From the NCBI RefSeq assembly GCF_016756495.1, contig NZ_AP023244.1, forward strand, positions 124,001-188,000: 64,000 nucleotides of DNA, in the 5' to 3' direction. Both the position numbers and the translations under genes were made by a program. Positions 10,133 through 18,987 of the stretch are shown here, one piece after another. The DNA comes from Mesorhizobium sp. 113-3-3. Its GTDB lineage: Bacteria > Pseudomonadota > Alphaproteobacteria > Rhizobiales > Rhizobiaceae. Within the stretch, counting starts at the first letter, position 1; the number at the start of each line of letters is the position of its first letter. Under the pieces are notes generated by a model. The model searched no databases, was not told where the DNA came from, and saw only the letters and a program-made list of their open reading frames with translations.

Positions 10133-11167
10133 TCAGACCGCGTCGGGACGTTCCGATGCGAGGAGAAGTGCAACTTCGACGCGGTTTCGGCCGTTGTGCT
10201 TGGCCTTGTAAAGGGCGGTGTCGGCGGCGAGAAGCAGGCCTTCCGGCATCCTAATCGTCCCGCCCGATCGTGACAGTGCGGTCGCTGAACCAATGCTGAC
10301 GGTGACGCGTCCGCCGCCTTCCGGGTTGTCGTCATGAGGCAGGCCGAGGTTTTCGATTGCGAGCCTCAACCGTTCCGCTATTTCAAGTGCTTCCTTGCCA
10401 TCGGTATTAGGCAAGATGACGGCGAGTTCTTCCCCGCCATATCGCAACGCCATATCTCCAGGACGATGAAGCACGTCTCTTATAGCGGCAGCGACGGCAC
10501 GAAGACAATCATCGCCAACCTGATGGCCATATTTGTCGTTAAAGCCTTTGAACCGATCGATATCGATCAACAGCAGGGACATCTGTCCAGCGCTGTGAAC
10601 GGTGCGTCGCCATTCCCTATCCAAGGTCTCGTCGAAGGCTCGACGGTTGCCCAGACCGGTCAGCCCGTCCGTCATCGCAAGCGAGCGGAGTTGTTCTTCG
10701 AGCCGTTTGCGTTCCGTTATATCTCTCATGATCAGGACGAAGTCGCCTGGAACGCCAGTTAGCGGATCCCGGACGATGCGCGCCTTGCTCTCCACCCAGA
10801 TAGTTTTGCCATCCTTCCGCCGGATCTCGATCGCAAGCGGCTCGCCTTCATCTGCTCCGGCAAGCAAAAGCGCGGCTGCCGCAGCGATGTTTTGAAGATG
10901 CTCCGGCGGTACGAACGCCTCCGGACCATGCCCCACCATTTCCTCCGGCAGCCAACCCAGAAGTCGGGTGCATGACGGTGAGACGTAGCGTGCCTTCGTG
11001 TCCGGCCCGAGTTGCATGATGACGTCGCCGCTGTTTTCGGCGAGCATCCGGAAATTCGTTTCCTCCGGAAGACTGTCCGAACGGGTAGCCAGGCCGGCCG
11101 GCGATTGCCCGGACGCGGTGCGACCAAAAGCCTTGCGAATAAGCTGTGACGCGGATGGCAGGCGCAT
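10133..11167 (-). CDS. PAS-GGDEF diguanylate cyclase
   Basis: Makes the second messenger cyclic di-GMP from two GTP. The 344-residue product has a PAS sensor domain at about 35-150, ending with the DITERKRLEEQL linker, and a GGDEF domain at about 160-325 starting LTGLGNRRAFDE. The active-site loop is GGEEL, which is compatible with catalysis, and an RPGD five residues before it is a product-inhibition I-site. No membrane segment is present, so it is probably cytosolic. I chose the ATG at 11167, eight bases after GGAG; the frame also extends to a TTG at 11179. A GAF remnant lies just upstream. Confidence 0.88.
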   Translation of the reverse strand: MRLPSASQLIRKAFGRTASGQSPAGLATRSDSLPEETNFRMLAENSGDVIMQLGPDTKARYVSPSCTRLLGWLPEEMVGHGPEAFVPPEHLQNIAAAAALLLAGADEGEPLAIEIRRKDGKTIWVESKARIVRDPLTGVPGDFVLIMRDITERKRLEEQLRSLAMTDGLTGLGNRRAFDETLDREWRRTVHSAGQMSLLLIDIDRFKGFNDKYGHQVGDDCLRAVAAAIRDVLHRPGDMALRYGGEELAVILPNTDGKEALEIAERLRLAIENLGLPHDDNPEGGGRVTVSIGSATALSRSGGTIRMPEGLLLAADTALYKAKHNGRNRVEVALLLASERPDAV

Positions 11168-11209
11168 ATTTGTCTCCAATGAAAGAACACAAGGGGCTTT
11201 TTCTTGGGT

Positions 11210-11572
11210 TCAGTTGTGGTTTGACGGGCATTGGCGCCACTTGCGGGTATCGGTTGCGATGTCCTTGGCAGCCACGGCCTTTCCGAGATAGGCCCACTGC
11301 CGCAGGAGGCCATCAGCGGGGCCGATCATCAGGCCTTCGAGAAGAGCCATACATTCATTCGGGAGGCTGGAACCTTGGAGGGGATGCAACAAGCCGTTGC
11401 TGTCCACGCCCAGAACGGAACACCTGACGTCCGGCAACAATTTCCCGATCCGGCGGCAAAGACGGTCCGTCGTCGCTTCGAGCGTTTCGCCTATGGCGAT
11501 CATTTCGAGAATATTGTTCTGGAGGTGCAGCACGTTGACCCGCCAATCCGCGTTCCAATATCCTGCAGGCAT
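11210..11572 (-). pseudogene. GAF-domain protein, truncated
   Basis: A 120-residue frame that reads as the front half of a GAF sensor domain: LEATTDRLCRRIGKLLPDVR, CSVLGVDSNGLLHPL, then AAKDIATDTRKW. GAF domains are about 150 residues, and here the end is replaced by a short unrelated tail. In the middle the expected GSCGSAAYLG reads GLLRQWAYLG, which needs two compensating indels. It is probably the remains of the sensory N-terminus of a larger GAF-PAS-GGDEF protein; the intact GGDEF gene follows 42 bp downstream. Confidence 0.6.
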
Positions 11573-12025
11573 TCGATTGGAATCCCTCTGAGGAGACGCA
11601 GCGTCGTGATGATAATGTCAGGTAATTCTTTATAAGTGTTGGACGAACCCCGTCTCCGCAGGAGGATCCGCGTTGAGACGGTGTATCCCCCTTGAGGCCA
11701 GCCAATGCCTCGGCGTTTGTGAAAACGATGAAGTTCATGGCAGCGCTGTGCCACAAGCGATGGGGCGACTGCGCTTTGGCGAAGGGACAGAGTGTTCGCG
11801 TGCGTCCGTCACACGCCTTGAGCGCCAATGTCTTGTATATCTGAGCCGAACAGGCATATCGGTCAGCTAGGTAAGCCGGACCGCTAACATATTGATTTTC
11901 TGTACGAAAGGTTGCCCCTCCGGGATGCAAGTGAAAAAAAGTAGCGGGCAAGCAAAGCAGACATTTCTGGACTGTTAGTCGACCGGGGCGGAGTTTGATG
12001 ACACTCGACTCCAGCTGGAACCCAA
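11573..12025. other. Intergenic region upstream of the organosulfur island
   Basis: Open frames exist on both strands but none has a recognisable product or a good ribosome binding site. It separates the minus-strand GAF remnant from the plus-strand flavoprotein gene and should hold the promoter of the latter. The TCTA-N9-TAGA dyad seen elsewhere is absent. Confidence 0.5.
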
Positions 12026-13465
12026 ATGGCTTCACCGTCCGATCCAGATCACGACGCCCGCGAAACCCTTCGACTGATCGGTGCCGATCCGCAAAACTGG
12101 GTGCCGGATCGGGAGGGCATAGACCACAATGTCTTCATCGTCGGTGGCGGGCAGACGGGCGCGACCTTCGCCTTCGCGCTGAGGCGTGCCGGCATCGGCA
12201 AGGTCGCGGTCGTCGACGCGGCGCCGGATGAGACCAAGGCCGGTATCTGGCTTACCCATGCGCGGATGAACCGGCTGCGAACGCCAAAGGGCCTGCCGGG
12301 GCCGGAACTCGGCCTGCCAGGCTTGAGCTTCCAGTCCTGGTATGAAGCACGCCATGGTGCCGAAGCCTATGCCGGCTTCGATCGCATCGCGCGGACGGAT
12401 TGGGCGCGTTACCTGAAATGGTATCGCGACTTTCTCGGCATCGGCATTCGCTATGGCACGCGTCTCGTGCGTATCGAGCCGGCGGGCGGACATTTTCGGC
12501 TCCACCTCGAAGCCGGCGGCGCCCCATCGGTCGAAACGGCGCGCAAGCTCATTCTGGCCAATGGATTTGGCGGCAGCGGCGGTGCAGCCATTCCTGCGGT
12601 GCTGGCCGCTCTGCCTCAGGGCTTTGTCGCGCACAGTTCGGCAGCAATCGATTTTGCCTCGCTCAAGGACAAGGCGGTCGCCGTCGTCGGATCGGCCGCT
12701 TCGGCATTCGATGGGGCCGCGACGGCACTCGAAGCTGGGGCAAAATCGGTGCGTTTGTTCGCCCGCCGCAACAGCATTGCCAGCGTGCCGATCAACCGCG
12801 TGCGCGGCTATCCCGGAGCCTATGACAATTATCCGCGCCTTCCCGATGCTGTACGCTGGCGTCAGGCACTGCGGTTTCGCGATGCCGGTTCAACGCCACC
12901 GCCCGATGCGGTGGCACGGGTGGTGCAGCACAAGAATTTCCACCTGCATCTCGGCGCCCCCTGGACACATGCGGAGGTCGAAGACGGCAAGGTCGTCACC
13001 GATATCGCCGGCGAGACATTTGTCTTTGACTTCGTCATTGCCGGCACCGGCTACTTCGCCGACCCGACCCGCAAGCCTGAGTTTGCCGATTTCGCCGCCT
13101 CGATCCGGCTGTGGCGTGACCAATACGCGCCGCCGGAAGGCGAACTGGACGAATTTTTCGGCGCCCATCCCTATCTCGGCCTCGGCCATGAGTTCCTCGA
13201 GAAAGCGCCGGGGGAGGCGCCGTTCCTGAGGAATATCCATGTCTTCAATCCCGGCGGCTTCGTCAGTTTCGGTCTGCCGATCGGCGATGTGCCGTCGATC
13301 AGGCGCGACGTGCCGGCCGTTGTTGCCCGCATCAGCCGTGATCTCTTCCTTGCGGATCTCGACAGCCACGAGAACCGCATCACCGGCAGCCATCCGGCCG
13401 AGTTCGGCGAGGAGGCCTATGCCTCTGCCGTTTGGCGGCCGGCGCAGACCATCGCGGCGGAATAG
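12026..13465 (+). CDS. FAD/NAD(P)-binding flavoprotein monooxygenase-like protein
   Basis: A 479-residue flavoprotein with an FAD Rossmann motif (FIVGGGQTG, residues 37-45) and a second dinucleotide motif (VAVVGSAASAFDGAATAL, near residue 220), the layout of flavin-containing and Baeyer-Villiger-like monooxygenases. No signal peptide. It opens a plus-strand run with two DszC-like and two DszA-like enzymes, so it may act on a sulfur compound or an intermediate of its breakdown. Substrate unknown. No strong ribosome binding site supports 12026, so the start is less certain than the family. Confidence 0.75.
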   Translation: MASPSDPDHDARETLRLIGADPQNWVPDREGIDHNVFIVGGGQTGATFAFALRRAGIGKVAVVDAAPDETKAGIWLTHARMNRLRTPKGLPGPELGLPGLSFQSWYEARHGAEAYAGFDRIARTDWARYLKWYRDFLGIGIRYGTRLVRIEPAGGHFRLHLEAGGAPSVETARKLILANGFGGSGGAAIPAVLAALPQGFVAHSSAAIDFASLKDKAVAVVGSAASAFDGAATALEAGAKSVRLFARRNSIASVPINRVRGYPGAYDNYPRLPDAVRWRQALRFRDAGSTPPPDAVARVVQHKNFHLHLGAPWTHAEVEDGKVVTDIAGETFVFDFVIAGTGYFADPTRKPEFADFAASIRLWRDQYAPPEGELDEFFGAHPYLGLGHEFLEKAPGEAPFLRNIHVFNPGGFVSFGLPIGDVPSIRRDVPAVVARISRDLFLADLDSHENRITGSHPAEFGEEAYASAVWRPAQTIAAE

Positions 13466-13486
13466 ATATTCCATGGACAAACGCCG

Positions 13487-14662
13487 ATGACCTTCAGCCC
13501 TGACCTCTCCGACCCTTTCGTCGCCACGGCGGTCGACCTGCGCGACATCTTCGATCGGGATGCGGTGGCGCGCGACAAGGCCGGTGGACGGCCGCTCGAA
13601 CAGATCCGGCTGCTGAAGGAAAGCGGCCTGCCATCGGCGCAGATTCCCAAGCGCTATGGCGGCAAGGGCGCTTCCTGGCTGTCGGTGCTTCGCGTCGTGC
13701 GCGAATTCGCCCGCACCGACGGCTCGCTCGCCCATCTCTACGGCTATCATCATCTGCCGCTCAACGGCGTTCTGTTTCGCGGCACGCAGGCGCAGAAAGA
13801 CCGGTTGCTGACACGCTCGGCCCGCGAGAACTGGGTCTGGGGCAATTCCGGCAACGCCATGTCGAAGACGTCAACGGCCAGGCGCAACGGTACGGGCTGG
13901 ATCCTGAGCGGCTTCAGGCCGTTCTCCTCCGGTTCCCACATCGCCGACTATATCCAGGTCGCCTGGGAGGACGGCCAGGACCGGTTAGCGGCAGCGATCC
14001 CGGCGGATCGCGAAGGCATCGTCATCGAGGATGACTGGGATGGTGTCGGCCAGCGGCAGACCGGCAGCGGCAAGGTCACGTTCAAGGACGTGCATGTCGG
14101 CGATGACGAACTGATCGGCTCGCCCGCCGTGCCGTTGACGCCGTTCCAGACGCTGACGTCGCTGTTCCAGCAGGCGGTGCTGCTCAATTTGTTTGTCGGC
14201 AGTGCGCAGGGAGCGCTGAGCGAGGGCCGCGACTATACGGTCTCGCAATCGCGGCCCTGGGTCTATTCCGGCTATGAAAAGCATACCGACGATCCGTTCG
14301 TGCAGCGCAAATATGGCGACCTCTATATCCGAACGCTGGCCGCGGCCGAACTCGCCGATATAGCGGCGCGCAGCCTCGACGCCGCGTACAGCCAAGGCGA
14401 GGCCTTGACCCTGGAGCAGCGCGGGCAGACGGCGATCGACCTTGCCACCGCCAATGTCTATGCCGGGCAGATCGGCCTCGATGCGTCGAGCGAGGTTTTT
14501 GAGGTGATGGGCGCCCGCTCGGCCACCAAGGCTAATGGCTATGACAGGTTCTGGCGCAACGTGCGCACGCACACGCTGCACAATCCGGCCGAATACAAGA
14601 AACGCACCATCGGCACCTGGTTGCTGACCGGGGAATTCCCGGTCGGCGGATTGTACCGCTGA
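13487..14662 (+). CDS. DszC/SfnB-like flavin-dependent monooxygenase (acyl-CoA dehydrogenase fold)
   Basis: A 391-residue protein of the acyl-CoA dehydrogenase superfamily, in the branch that uses reduced flavin and oxygen on sulfur compounds (DszC, SfnB). Supporting features are WGNSGNAMSK near residue 123, the GFRPFSSGSHIADY flavin/substrate segment, and the C-terminal WRNVRTHTLHNPAEYKKR motif with its conserved His. No CoA-specific context is present. Its neighbour 12 bp downstream is an LLM-type monooxygenase, the DszA partner type. The substrate is probably a sulfide, sulfoxide, sulfone or sulfonate, by inference. Confidence 0.82.
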   Translation: MTFSPDLSDPFVATAVDLRDIFDRDAVARDKAGGRPLEQIRLLKESGLPSAQIPKRYGGKGASWLSVLRVVREFARTDGSLAHLYGYHHLPLNGVLFRGTQAQKDRLLTRSARENWVWGNSGNAMSKTSTARRNGTGWILSGFRPFSSGSHIADYIQVAWEDGQDRLAAAIPADREGIVIEDDWDGVGQRQTGSGKVTFKDVHVGDDELIGSPAVPLTPFQTLTSLFQQAVLLNLFVGSAQGALSEGRDYTVSQSRPWVYSGYEKHTDDPFVQRKYGDLYIRTLAAAELADIAARSLDAAYSQGEALTLEQRGQTAIDLATANVYAGQIGLDASSEVFEVMGARSATKANGYDRFWRNVRTHTLHNPAEYKKRTIGTWLLTGEFPVGGLYR

Positions 14663-14674
14663 GGAGGCGCGGAA

Positions 14675-16030
14675 ATGGCCAGGCGCAAGGACAAGCTCAA
14701 GCTTGGAGCGTTTCTGCTCTTCACCGGTCACCATGTGGCGGCCTGGCGCCATCCGGCGGCGGGCGAGGGGACCAGGCTCGGCGACTACGTCGAACTGGCG
14801 AGGCTGGCGGAAGCGGCCAAATTCGACGCGATTTTCTTTGCCGATGGCGTGGCGGCGCGGCTGAGCAATCTCGAGGCCGCCAGCCGCAAGGCGCATAGCG
14901 GCGTCTATCCGTTCGAGCCGATCACGCTGCTGTCGGCGCTGTCGGCGGTGACCACCAACATCGGCCTGATCGCCACCGCTTCGACCAGCTATTCCGATCC
15001 CTACAATCTCGCCCGCCAGTTTGCATCGCTCGACCATCTGAGCGGCGGGCGCGCAGGCTGGAACCTGGTTACCTCTTCCGATACGGACGCGGCATTCAAT
15101 TTCGGCCACGACACGCATATCCAGCACGGCCACCGCTACGATCGCGCCGAGGAATTCGCCGATGTCGTGTTGGGCCTGTGGGACAGCTGGGAGGATGACG
15201 CCTTCCCGCGCGACAGGGAGAGCGGGCGCTATTTCGACAAGGACAAGCTGCATGTGCTGAACCACAAGGGCCAGCACTTCAAGGTGCGCGGTCCGCTGAA
15301 CACGCCGCGCACGCCGCAAGGCCATCCGGTCGTCGTCCAGGCCGGCGCGTCCGGCCCGGGCAAGGAGCTGGCGGCGCGCACGGCGGAAGCGATCTTTGCG
15401 GCGCAGATCACGCTCAACGAAGCCACCGCCTTCTATGCCGACGTCAAGGGCAGGCTCGGCAAATACGGCCGCTCGCAGGATGATCTGAAAATCCTGCCCG
15501 GCATCTTTCCGGTCGTCGGCCGCACCGAAGCCGAGGCGCAGGAAAAGTTCGAACAGCTGCAGGACCTCATCCAGCCGGAAGTCGGCCTCGGTTTGGTGTC
15601 GGCGCTGGCCGGCGGCTTCGATCTTAGTTCCTATCCGCTCGACGGGCCGGTGCCTGACCTGCCGGAGACCAATGCCGGCAAGAGCCGGCAGGCGCTGGTG
15701 ATCGATCTGGCACGGCGCGAGGATCTGACGATCCGGCAGCTCTATCTGCGCATCGCCGGTGCCCGCGGCCACTGGCAGGTGGTCGGCACGCCGCAACAGA
15801 TCGCCGACACCATGGAAGAGCGGTTCCAGAACTACGGGGCCGACGGCTTCAACATCATGGCGCCGATCATGCCCGGTGGCTTGAAGGATTTCATCGAGCT
15901 TGTGGTGCCGGAACTGCGCCGCCGTGGCCTGTTCCGTCAGGAGTATGAGGGCAGCACCTTGCGCGACAATCTCGGCCTGAAGCGGCCGGCAAACCGGTTT
16001 TCGCGGCATGCCGCTGCGGCTGCGGAATAG
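14675..16030 (+). CDS. LLM-class FMNH2-dependent monooxygenase (DszA/NtaA type)
   Basis: A 451-residue luciferase-like (TIM-barrel) oxygenase of the NtaA/SnaA/DszA group. Diagnostic stretches are GHHVAAWRHP near the start, FFADG, IGLIATASTSYSDPYNLAR, DHLSGGRAGWNLVTSSD and HPVVVQAGASGPG. Such enzymes use FMNH2 from a separate reductase to cleave C-S or C-N bonds. An AGGAGG-like site precedes the ATG. It lies between a DszC-like gene and a DUF3088 gene in one operon. The exact substrate cannot be read from sequence. Confidence 0.88.
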   Translation: MARRKDKLKLGAFLLFTGHHVAAWRHPAAGEGTRLGDYVELARLAEAAKFDAIFFADGVAARLSNLEAASRKAHSGVYPFEPITLLSALSAVTTNIGLIATASTSYSDPYNLARQFASLDHLSGGRAGWNLVTSSDTDAAFNFGHDTHIQHGHRYDRAEEFADVVLGLWDSWEDDAFPRDRESGRYFDKDKLHVLNHKGQHFKVRGPLNTPRTPQGHPVVVQAGASGPGKELAARTAEAIFAAQITLNEATAFYADVKGRLGKYGRSQDDLKILPGIFPVVGRTEAEAQEKFEQLQDLIQPEVGLGLVSALAGGFDLSSYPLDGPVPDLPETNAGKSRQALVIDLARREDLTIRQLYLRIAGARGHWQVVGTPQQIADTMEERFQNYGADGFNIMAPIMPGGLKDFIELVVPELRRRGLFRQEYEGSTLRDNLGLKRPANRFSRHAAAAAE

Positions 16031-16037
16031 ATCGACC

Positions 16038-16379
16038 ATGGCGCGCGACAAGCTCTTTCTCATCCAGCCGGGTTTCTCCGATCCAAAACATCCGGGCCGG
16101 ACCTTCGTCTGTCCTTTTTGCAACCAGGTCGAAGGGCTGCTCGCTGCCTTTCCCGATCTCGCCGCCAGACTGGATGTCGAACGCGTCCCGTTTGCAAGGC
16201 CGAGGGGCAAGGTGATCGATGCGCTCGGCGAGCGGCACCAGTCGCTGCCGGTGCTGATCATCGGCAGCGATCCGCCGGCCGATCTGCCGACGGCCAAGGG
16301 CAAGGCCTTCGCCGATAACACCAGGCGCATTCTTGCGCTGCTGGCCGAGCGCCACGGCTTCCCGCATCTGCATGGGTGA
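16038..16379 (+). CDS. DUF3088 thioredoxin-fold-like protein
   Basis: A 113-residue protein beginning MARDKLFLIQPGF with a CPFC motif (VCPFCNQVEGLL), which resembles a thioredoxin- or glutaredoxin-type redox site. I recognise it as the DUF3088 family; no reaction is established to my knowledge. Placed between the LLM oxygenase stop (8 bp upstream) and a second DszC-like gene (5 bp downstream), it is clearly co-transcribed with organosulfur enzymes. A role in thiol or sulfite handling is inference. Confidence 0.65.
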   Translation: MARDKLFLIQPGFSDPKHPGRTFVCPFCNQVEGLLAAFPDLAARLDVERVPFARPRGKVIDALGERHQSLPVLIIGSDPPADLPTAKGKAFADNTRRILALLAERHGFPHLHG

Positions 16380-16383
16380 CACG

Positions 16384-17565
16384 ATGACCTTCGATCCCGA
16401 CACCTCCAATCCATGGATCGCCAAGGCGGTCGAGCTGCGCGACATCTTTGCCCGCGATGCGGTCGAGCGCGACCAGCTTGGCGGCAGGCCCGTCGAACAG
16501 ATCCGTCTGCTCAAGGAAAGCGGCCTGCTCACCATCGTCATCCCCAAGGAATTGGGCGGCGCCGGCGAACCTTATTCGACGGCGCTGAAGATCGGCCGCG
16601 AGTTCGCCAAGGTCGATGGCTCGATCGGCCATATCTACGGCTACCATTTCAGCGCGCTGATCGCCGCCAGGCTCAATTCGGACGAACCGCGCTCGGCCGA
16701 TCTGCTGCGGCGCTCGGCCGCCGGCGACTGGTTCTGGGGCAACACCGGCAACAGTTTTTCCAAGACGCTGTTCGGCCGCAAGGATGGCGAGTGGACGATC
16801 GTCAACGGCTTCAAACCCTTTGCCTCCGGCTCGCATGTCGCCGACTATCTATCGACCTCGTGGGAAGACGAGGTCAGCGGCGAGAGGAAGTTCGCGGCCA
16901 TCCCCGCGGACCGTGACGGCATCACCATTCTCGACGACTGGGACGGCATCGGCCAGACGCAGACCGGCAGCGGCAAGGTCGCCTACAAGGACGTCAGGAT
17001 CCATGACAGCGAACTGGTGCGCGGCTGGGTCGATGCGTCACTGCCGATCCGCACCCTCGGACCGCTGCAGCAGCAAAGCGTGCTGCTCAATGTCTTCGTC
17101 GGCACCGCCCAAGGCGCGCTGCTGGCGGCGCGCGATTATACGCTCAACAGTTCGCGGCCGTGGATGTATTCCGGCGTCGAGCGCCATATCGACGATCCCT
17201 GGATTAAGCGGCAGTATGGCGAGCTCTGGGTCAAGACGCGGGCAGCGACAGTTCTGGCCGATCGCGCGGCGGCGGCGATCGATCATGCGATCGCGCGCGG
17301 CAAGGCGTTGACCGAGCAAGAGCGCGGCGAAGCGGCGGTTGCCGTCGCTGCCGCCAATGTGCTGGCCGGCAATGTCGCGCTCGAAGTCACCACCGAAATC
17401 TTCGAGGTGATGGGCGCGCGCTCTGCGGTGCGCAAATACGGCTTCGACCGCTTCTGGCGCAATGCGCGCATTCACACGCTGCACAACCCGGCCGAATACA
17501 AGACCCGCACCGTCGGCACCTGGTATCTGACCGGCGCCTATCCCGAGCCCGGCGTCTTTCGATGA
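16384..17565 (+). CDS. DszC/SfnB-like flavin-dependent monooxygenase, second copy
   Basis: A 393-residue paralogue of the 13487-14662 gene with the same landmarks: WGNTGNSFSK, GFKPFASGSHVADY, IGQTQTGSGKVAYKD and the C-terminal WRNARIHTLHNPAEYKTR. It has the acyl-CoA dehydrogenase fold, reduced flavin as co-substrate, and is cytosolic. The ATG at 16384 follows the DUF3088 stop by four bases, and its stop overlaps the next ATG as ATGA, so translation is coupled to the DszA-like partner. The operon thus carries two DszC-like/DszA-like pairs. Confidence 0.82.
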   Translation: MTFDPDTSNPWIAKAVELRDIFARDAVERDQLGGRPVEQIRLLKESGLLTIVIPKELGGAGEPYSTALKIGREFAKVDGSIGHIYGYHFSALIAARLNSDEPRSADLLRRSAAGDWFWGNTGNSFSKTLFGRKDGEWTIVNGFKPFASGSHVADYLSTSWEDEVSGERKFAAIPADRDGITILDDWDGIGQTQTGSGKVAYKDVRIHDSELVRGWVDASLPIRTLGPLQQQSVLLNVFVGTAQGALLAARDYTLNSSRPWMYSGVERHIDDPWIKRQYGELWVKTRAATVLADRAAAAIDHAIARGKALTEQERGEAAVAVAAANVLAGNVALEVTTEIFEVMGARSAVRKYGFDRFWRNARIHTLHNPAEYKTRTVGTWYLTGAYPEPGVFR

Positions 17566-18917
17566 GTGGCCGGCAGCTCCATCTCAACGTCAACATCCTG
17601 CATGCCGGCTTCTCGCCGGCGGCATGGCGGATGGACGGCGTCGACCCGTACGCTGCCTTCACCGTGGAACACTATGTGCAGGTGGCGAAGATCGCCGAGC
17701 GCGCCAAACTCGACGCCGTGTTCCTTGCCGACCAGGCGGCAATCTCGGATCGCATCGACTATCGGCCGATCACATCGCTGGAGCCGACCATCGTGCTAGC
17801 GACGGTAGCCGCCGCGACCGAGCGCATCGGCCTGATCGCCACAGCATCGACCAGCTTCAACGAGCCGTACAACATTGCCCGTCGTTTCGCGACGCTCGAC
17901 CATGTCAGCGGTGGGCGCATCGGCTGGAACATCGTCACCACGGCCGATCCCGCCTCGGCCCGCAATTTCGGCCTCACCGGTGCGATCGATCATGGCCGGC
18001 GCTACGAGCGGGCGGCGGAATTCACCGAAATCGTCAAGGCATTGTGGGACAGCTGGGAGGACGATGCCTTCGTCGGCGACGTCGCCAGCGGGCGCTTCGT
18101 CGATGCCGCCAAGGTTCACCCCATCGAGCACAAGGGCACGCATTTTTCGGTGCATGGGCCGCACAACGTGCCGCGTTCGCCGCAAGGCCACCCGGTGGTT
18201 GTCCAGGCCGGTGGATCGGATGACGGCAAGGAGCTCGCCACCCGCCACGCCGAAGCCGTGTTTTCCGCATCGCAATCCTTCGAGGAGGCGCTCGGTTATG
18301 CGCGGGAATTGAAGGCGCGAGCCGTCGCCTATGGCAGGAGCGGCGGCGTGCCGCTCAACCTCGCCGGCCTGGCCACCATCATCGGCGGCACCGAGGCGGA
18401 AGCGGAGCGGCGGCAGGAAGAGCTGTGGGACCGCATCCCGCTCGACTACAGCCTGACGCGACTGTCCGGCGTGCTTGGCATCGATCGTGAGCGGCTGAAG
18501 CTCGACGAGAAATTGCCTGACGTCATCCCGCTGCCGCCCAATGGCGGCCACACCTTCTTCAAGGCCACGCTGGCGCTCGCCCGCAGCAACGATTTCACCG
18601 TGCGGCAATTGATCCGGGCGCTGAACGGCAGCACCGGCCACCGCACCATTGTCGGCACGCCGGAGCAGATCGCCGACGATATCGAAAAATGGTTTCTTGC
18701 CGGCGCCGCCGACGGCTTCAACCTGATGCCGGACGTTCTGCCGACGGGACTCGAAGTCTTTGTCGATACGGTGGTGCCGATCCTACGCAGGCGGGGGCTG
18801 TTCCGTAGCGAATATGAGGGGCGCACATTGCGCGATCATCTCGGGCTCGCCCGACCCGAAAGCCGTTTCGCAATACGGCCGCGCAAGGCACCAGGGCTGC
18901 TCGGGTCAACCCATTGA
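17562..18917 (+). CDS. LLM-class FMNH2-dependent monooxygenase (DszA/NtaA type), second copy
   Basis: A 451-residue luciferase-like oxygenase with the group markers IGLIATASTSFNEPYNIAR, DHVSGGRIGWNIVTT, GHPVVVQAGGSDDGKE and the C-terminal RRRGLFRSEYEGRTLRDHLGL. It begins within the stop of the DszC-like gene before it. Sequence differs enough from the 14675 paralogue to suggest a different substrate. It probably receives FMNH2 from the reductase encoded at 20069. Confidence 0.88.
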   Translation: MSGRQLHLNVNILHAGFSPAAWRMDGVDPYAAFTVEHYVQVAKIAERAKLDAVFLADQAAISDRIDYRPITSLEPTIVLATVAAATERIGLIATASTSFNEPYNIARRFATLDHVSGGRIGWNIVTTADPASARNFGLTGAIDHGRRYERAAEFTEIVKALWDSWEDDAFVGDVASGRFVDAAKVHPIEHKGTHFSVHGPHNVPRSPQGHPVVVQAGGSDDGKELATRHAEAVFSASQSFEEALGYARELKARAVAYGRSGGVPLNLAGLATIIGGTEAEAERRQEELWDRIPLDYSLTRLSGVLGIDRERLKLDEKLPDVIPLPPNGGHTFFKATLALARSNDFTVRQLIRALNGSTGHRTIVGTPEQIADDIEKWFLAGAADGFNLMPDVLPTGLEVFVDTVVPILRRRGLFRSEYEGRTLRDHLGLARPESRFAIRPRKAPGLLGSTH

Positions 18918-18987
18918 ATGATCATCAAAAGACAACGGGGCGGAAGGTCCTGCCATTGACCTCCATGCCCGGCCAAAGGCTCCGATA

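Noticed and set aside
11355..12035. A 226-residue minus-strand frame upstream of the island
   Set aside because: Overlaps the GAF remnant in another frame and lacks protein-like composition.
13985..16414. An 809-residue minus-strand frame opposite the DszC-like and LLM genes
   Set aside because: It spans two well-recognised plus-strand genes and has no family features; it is an antisense shadow.
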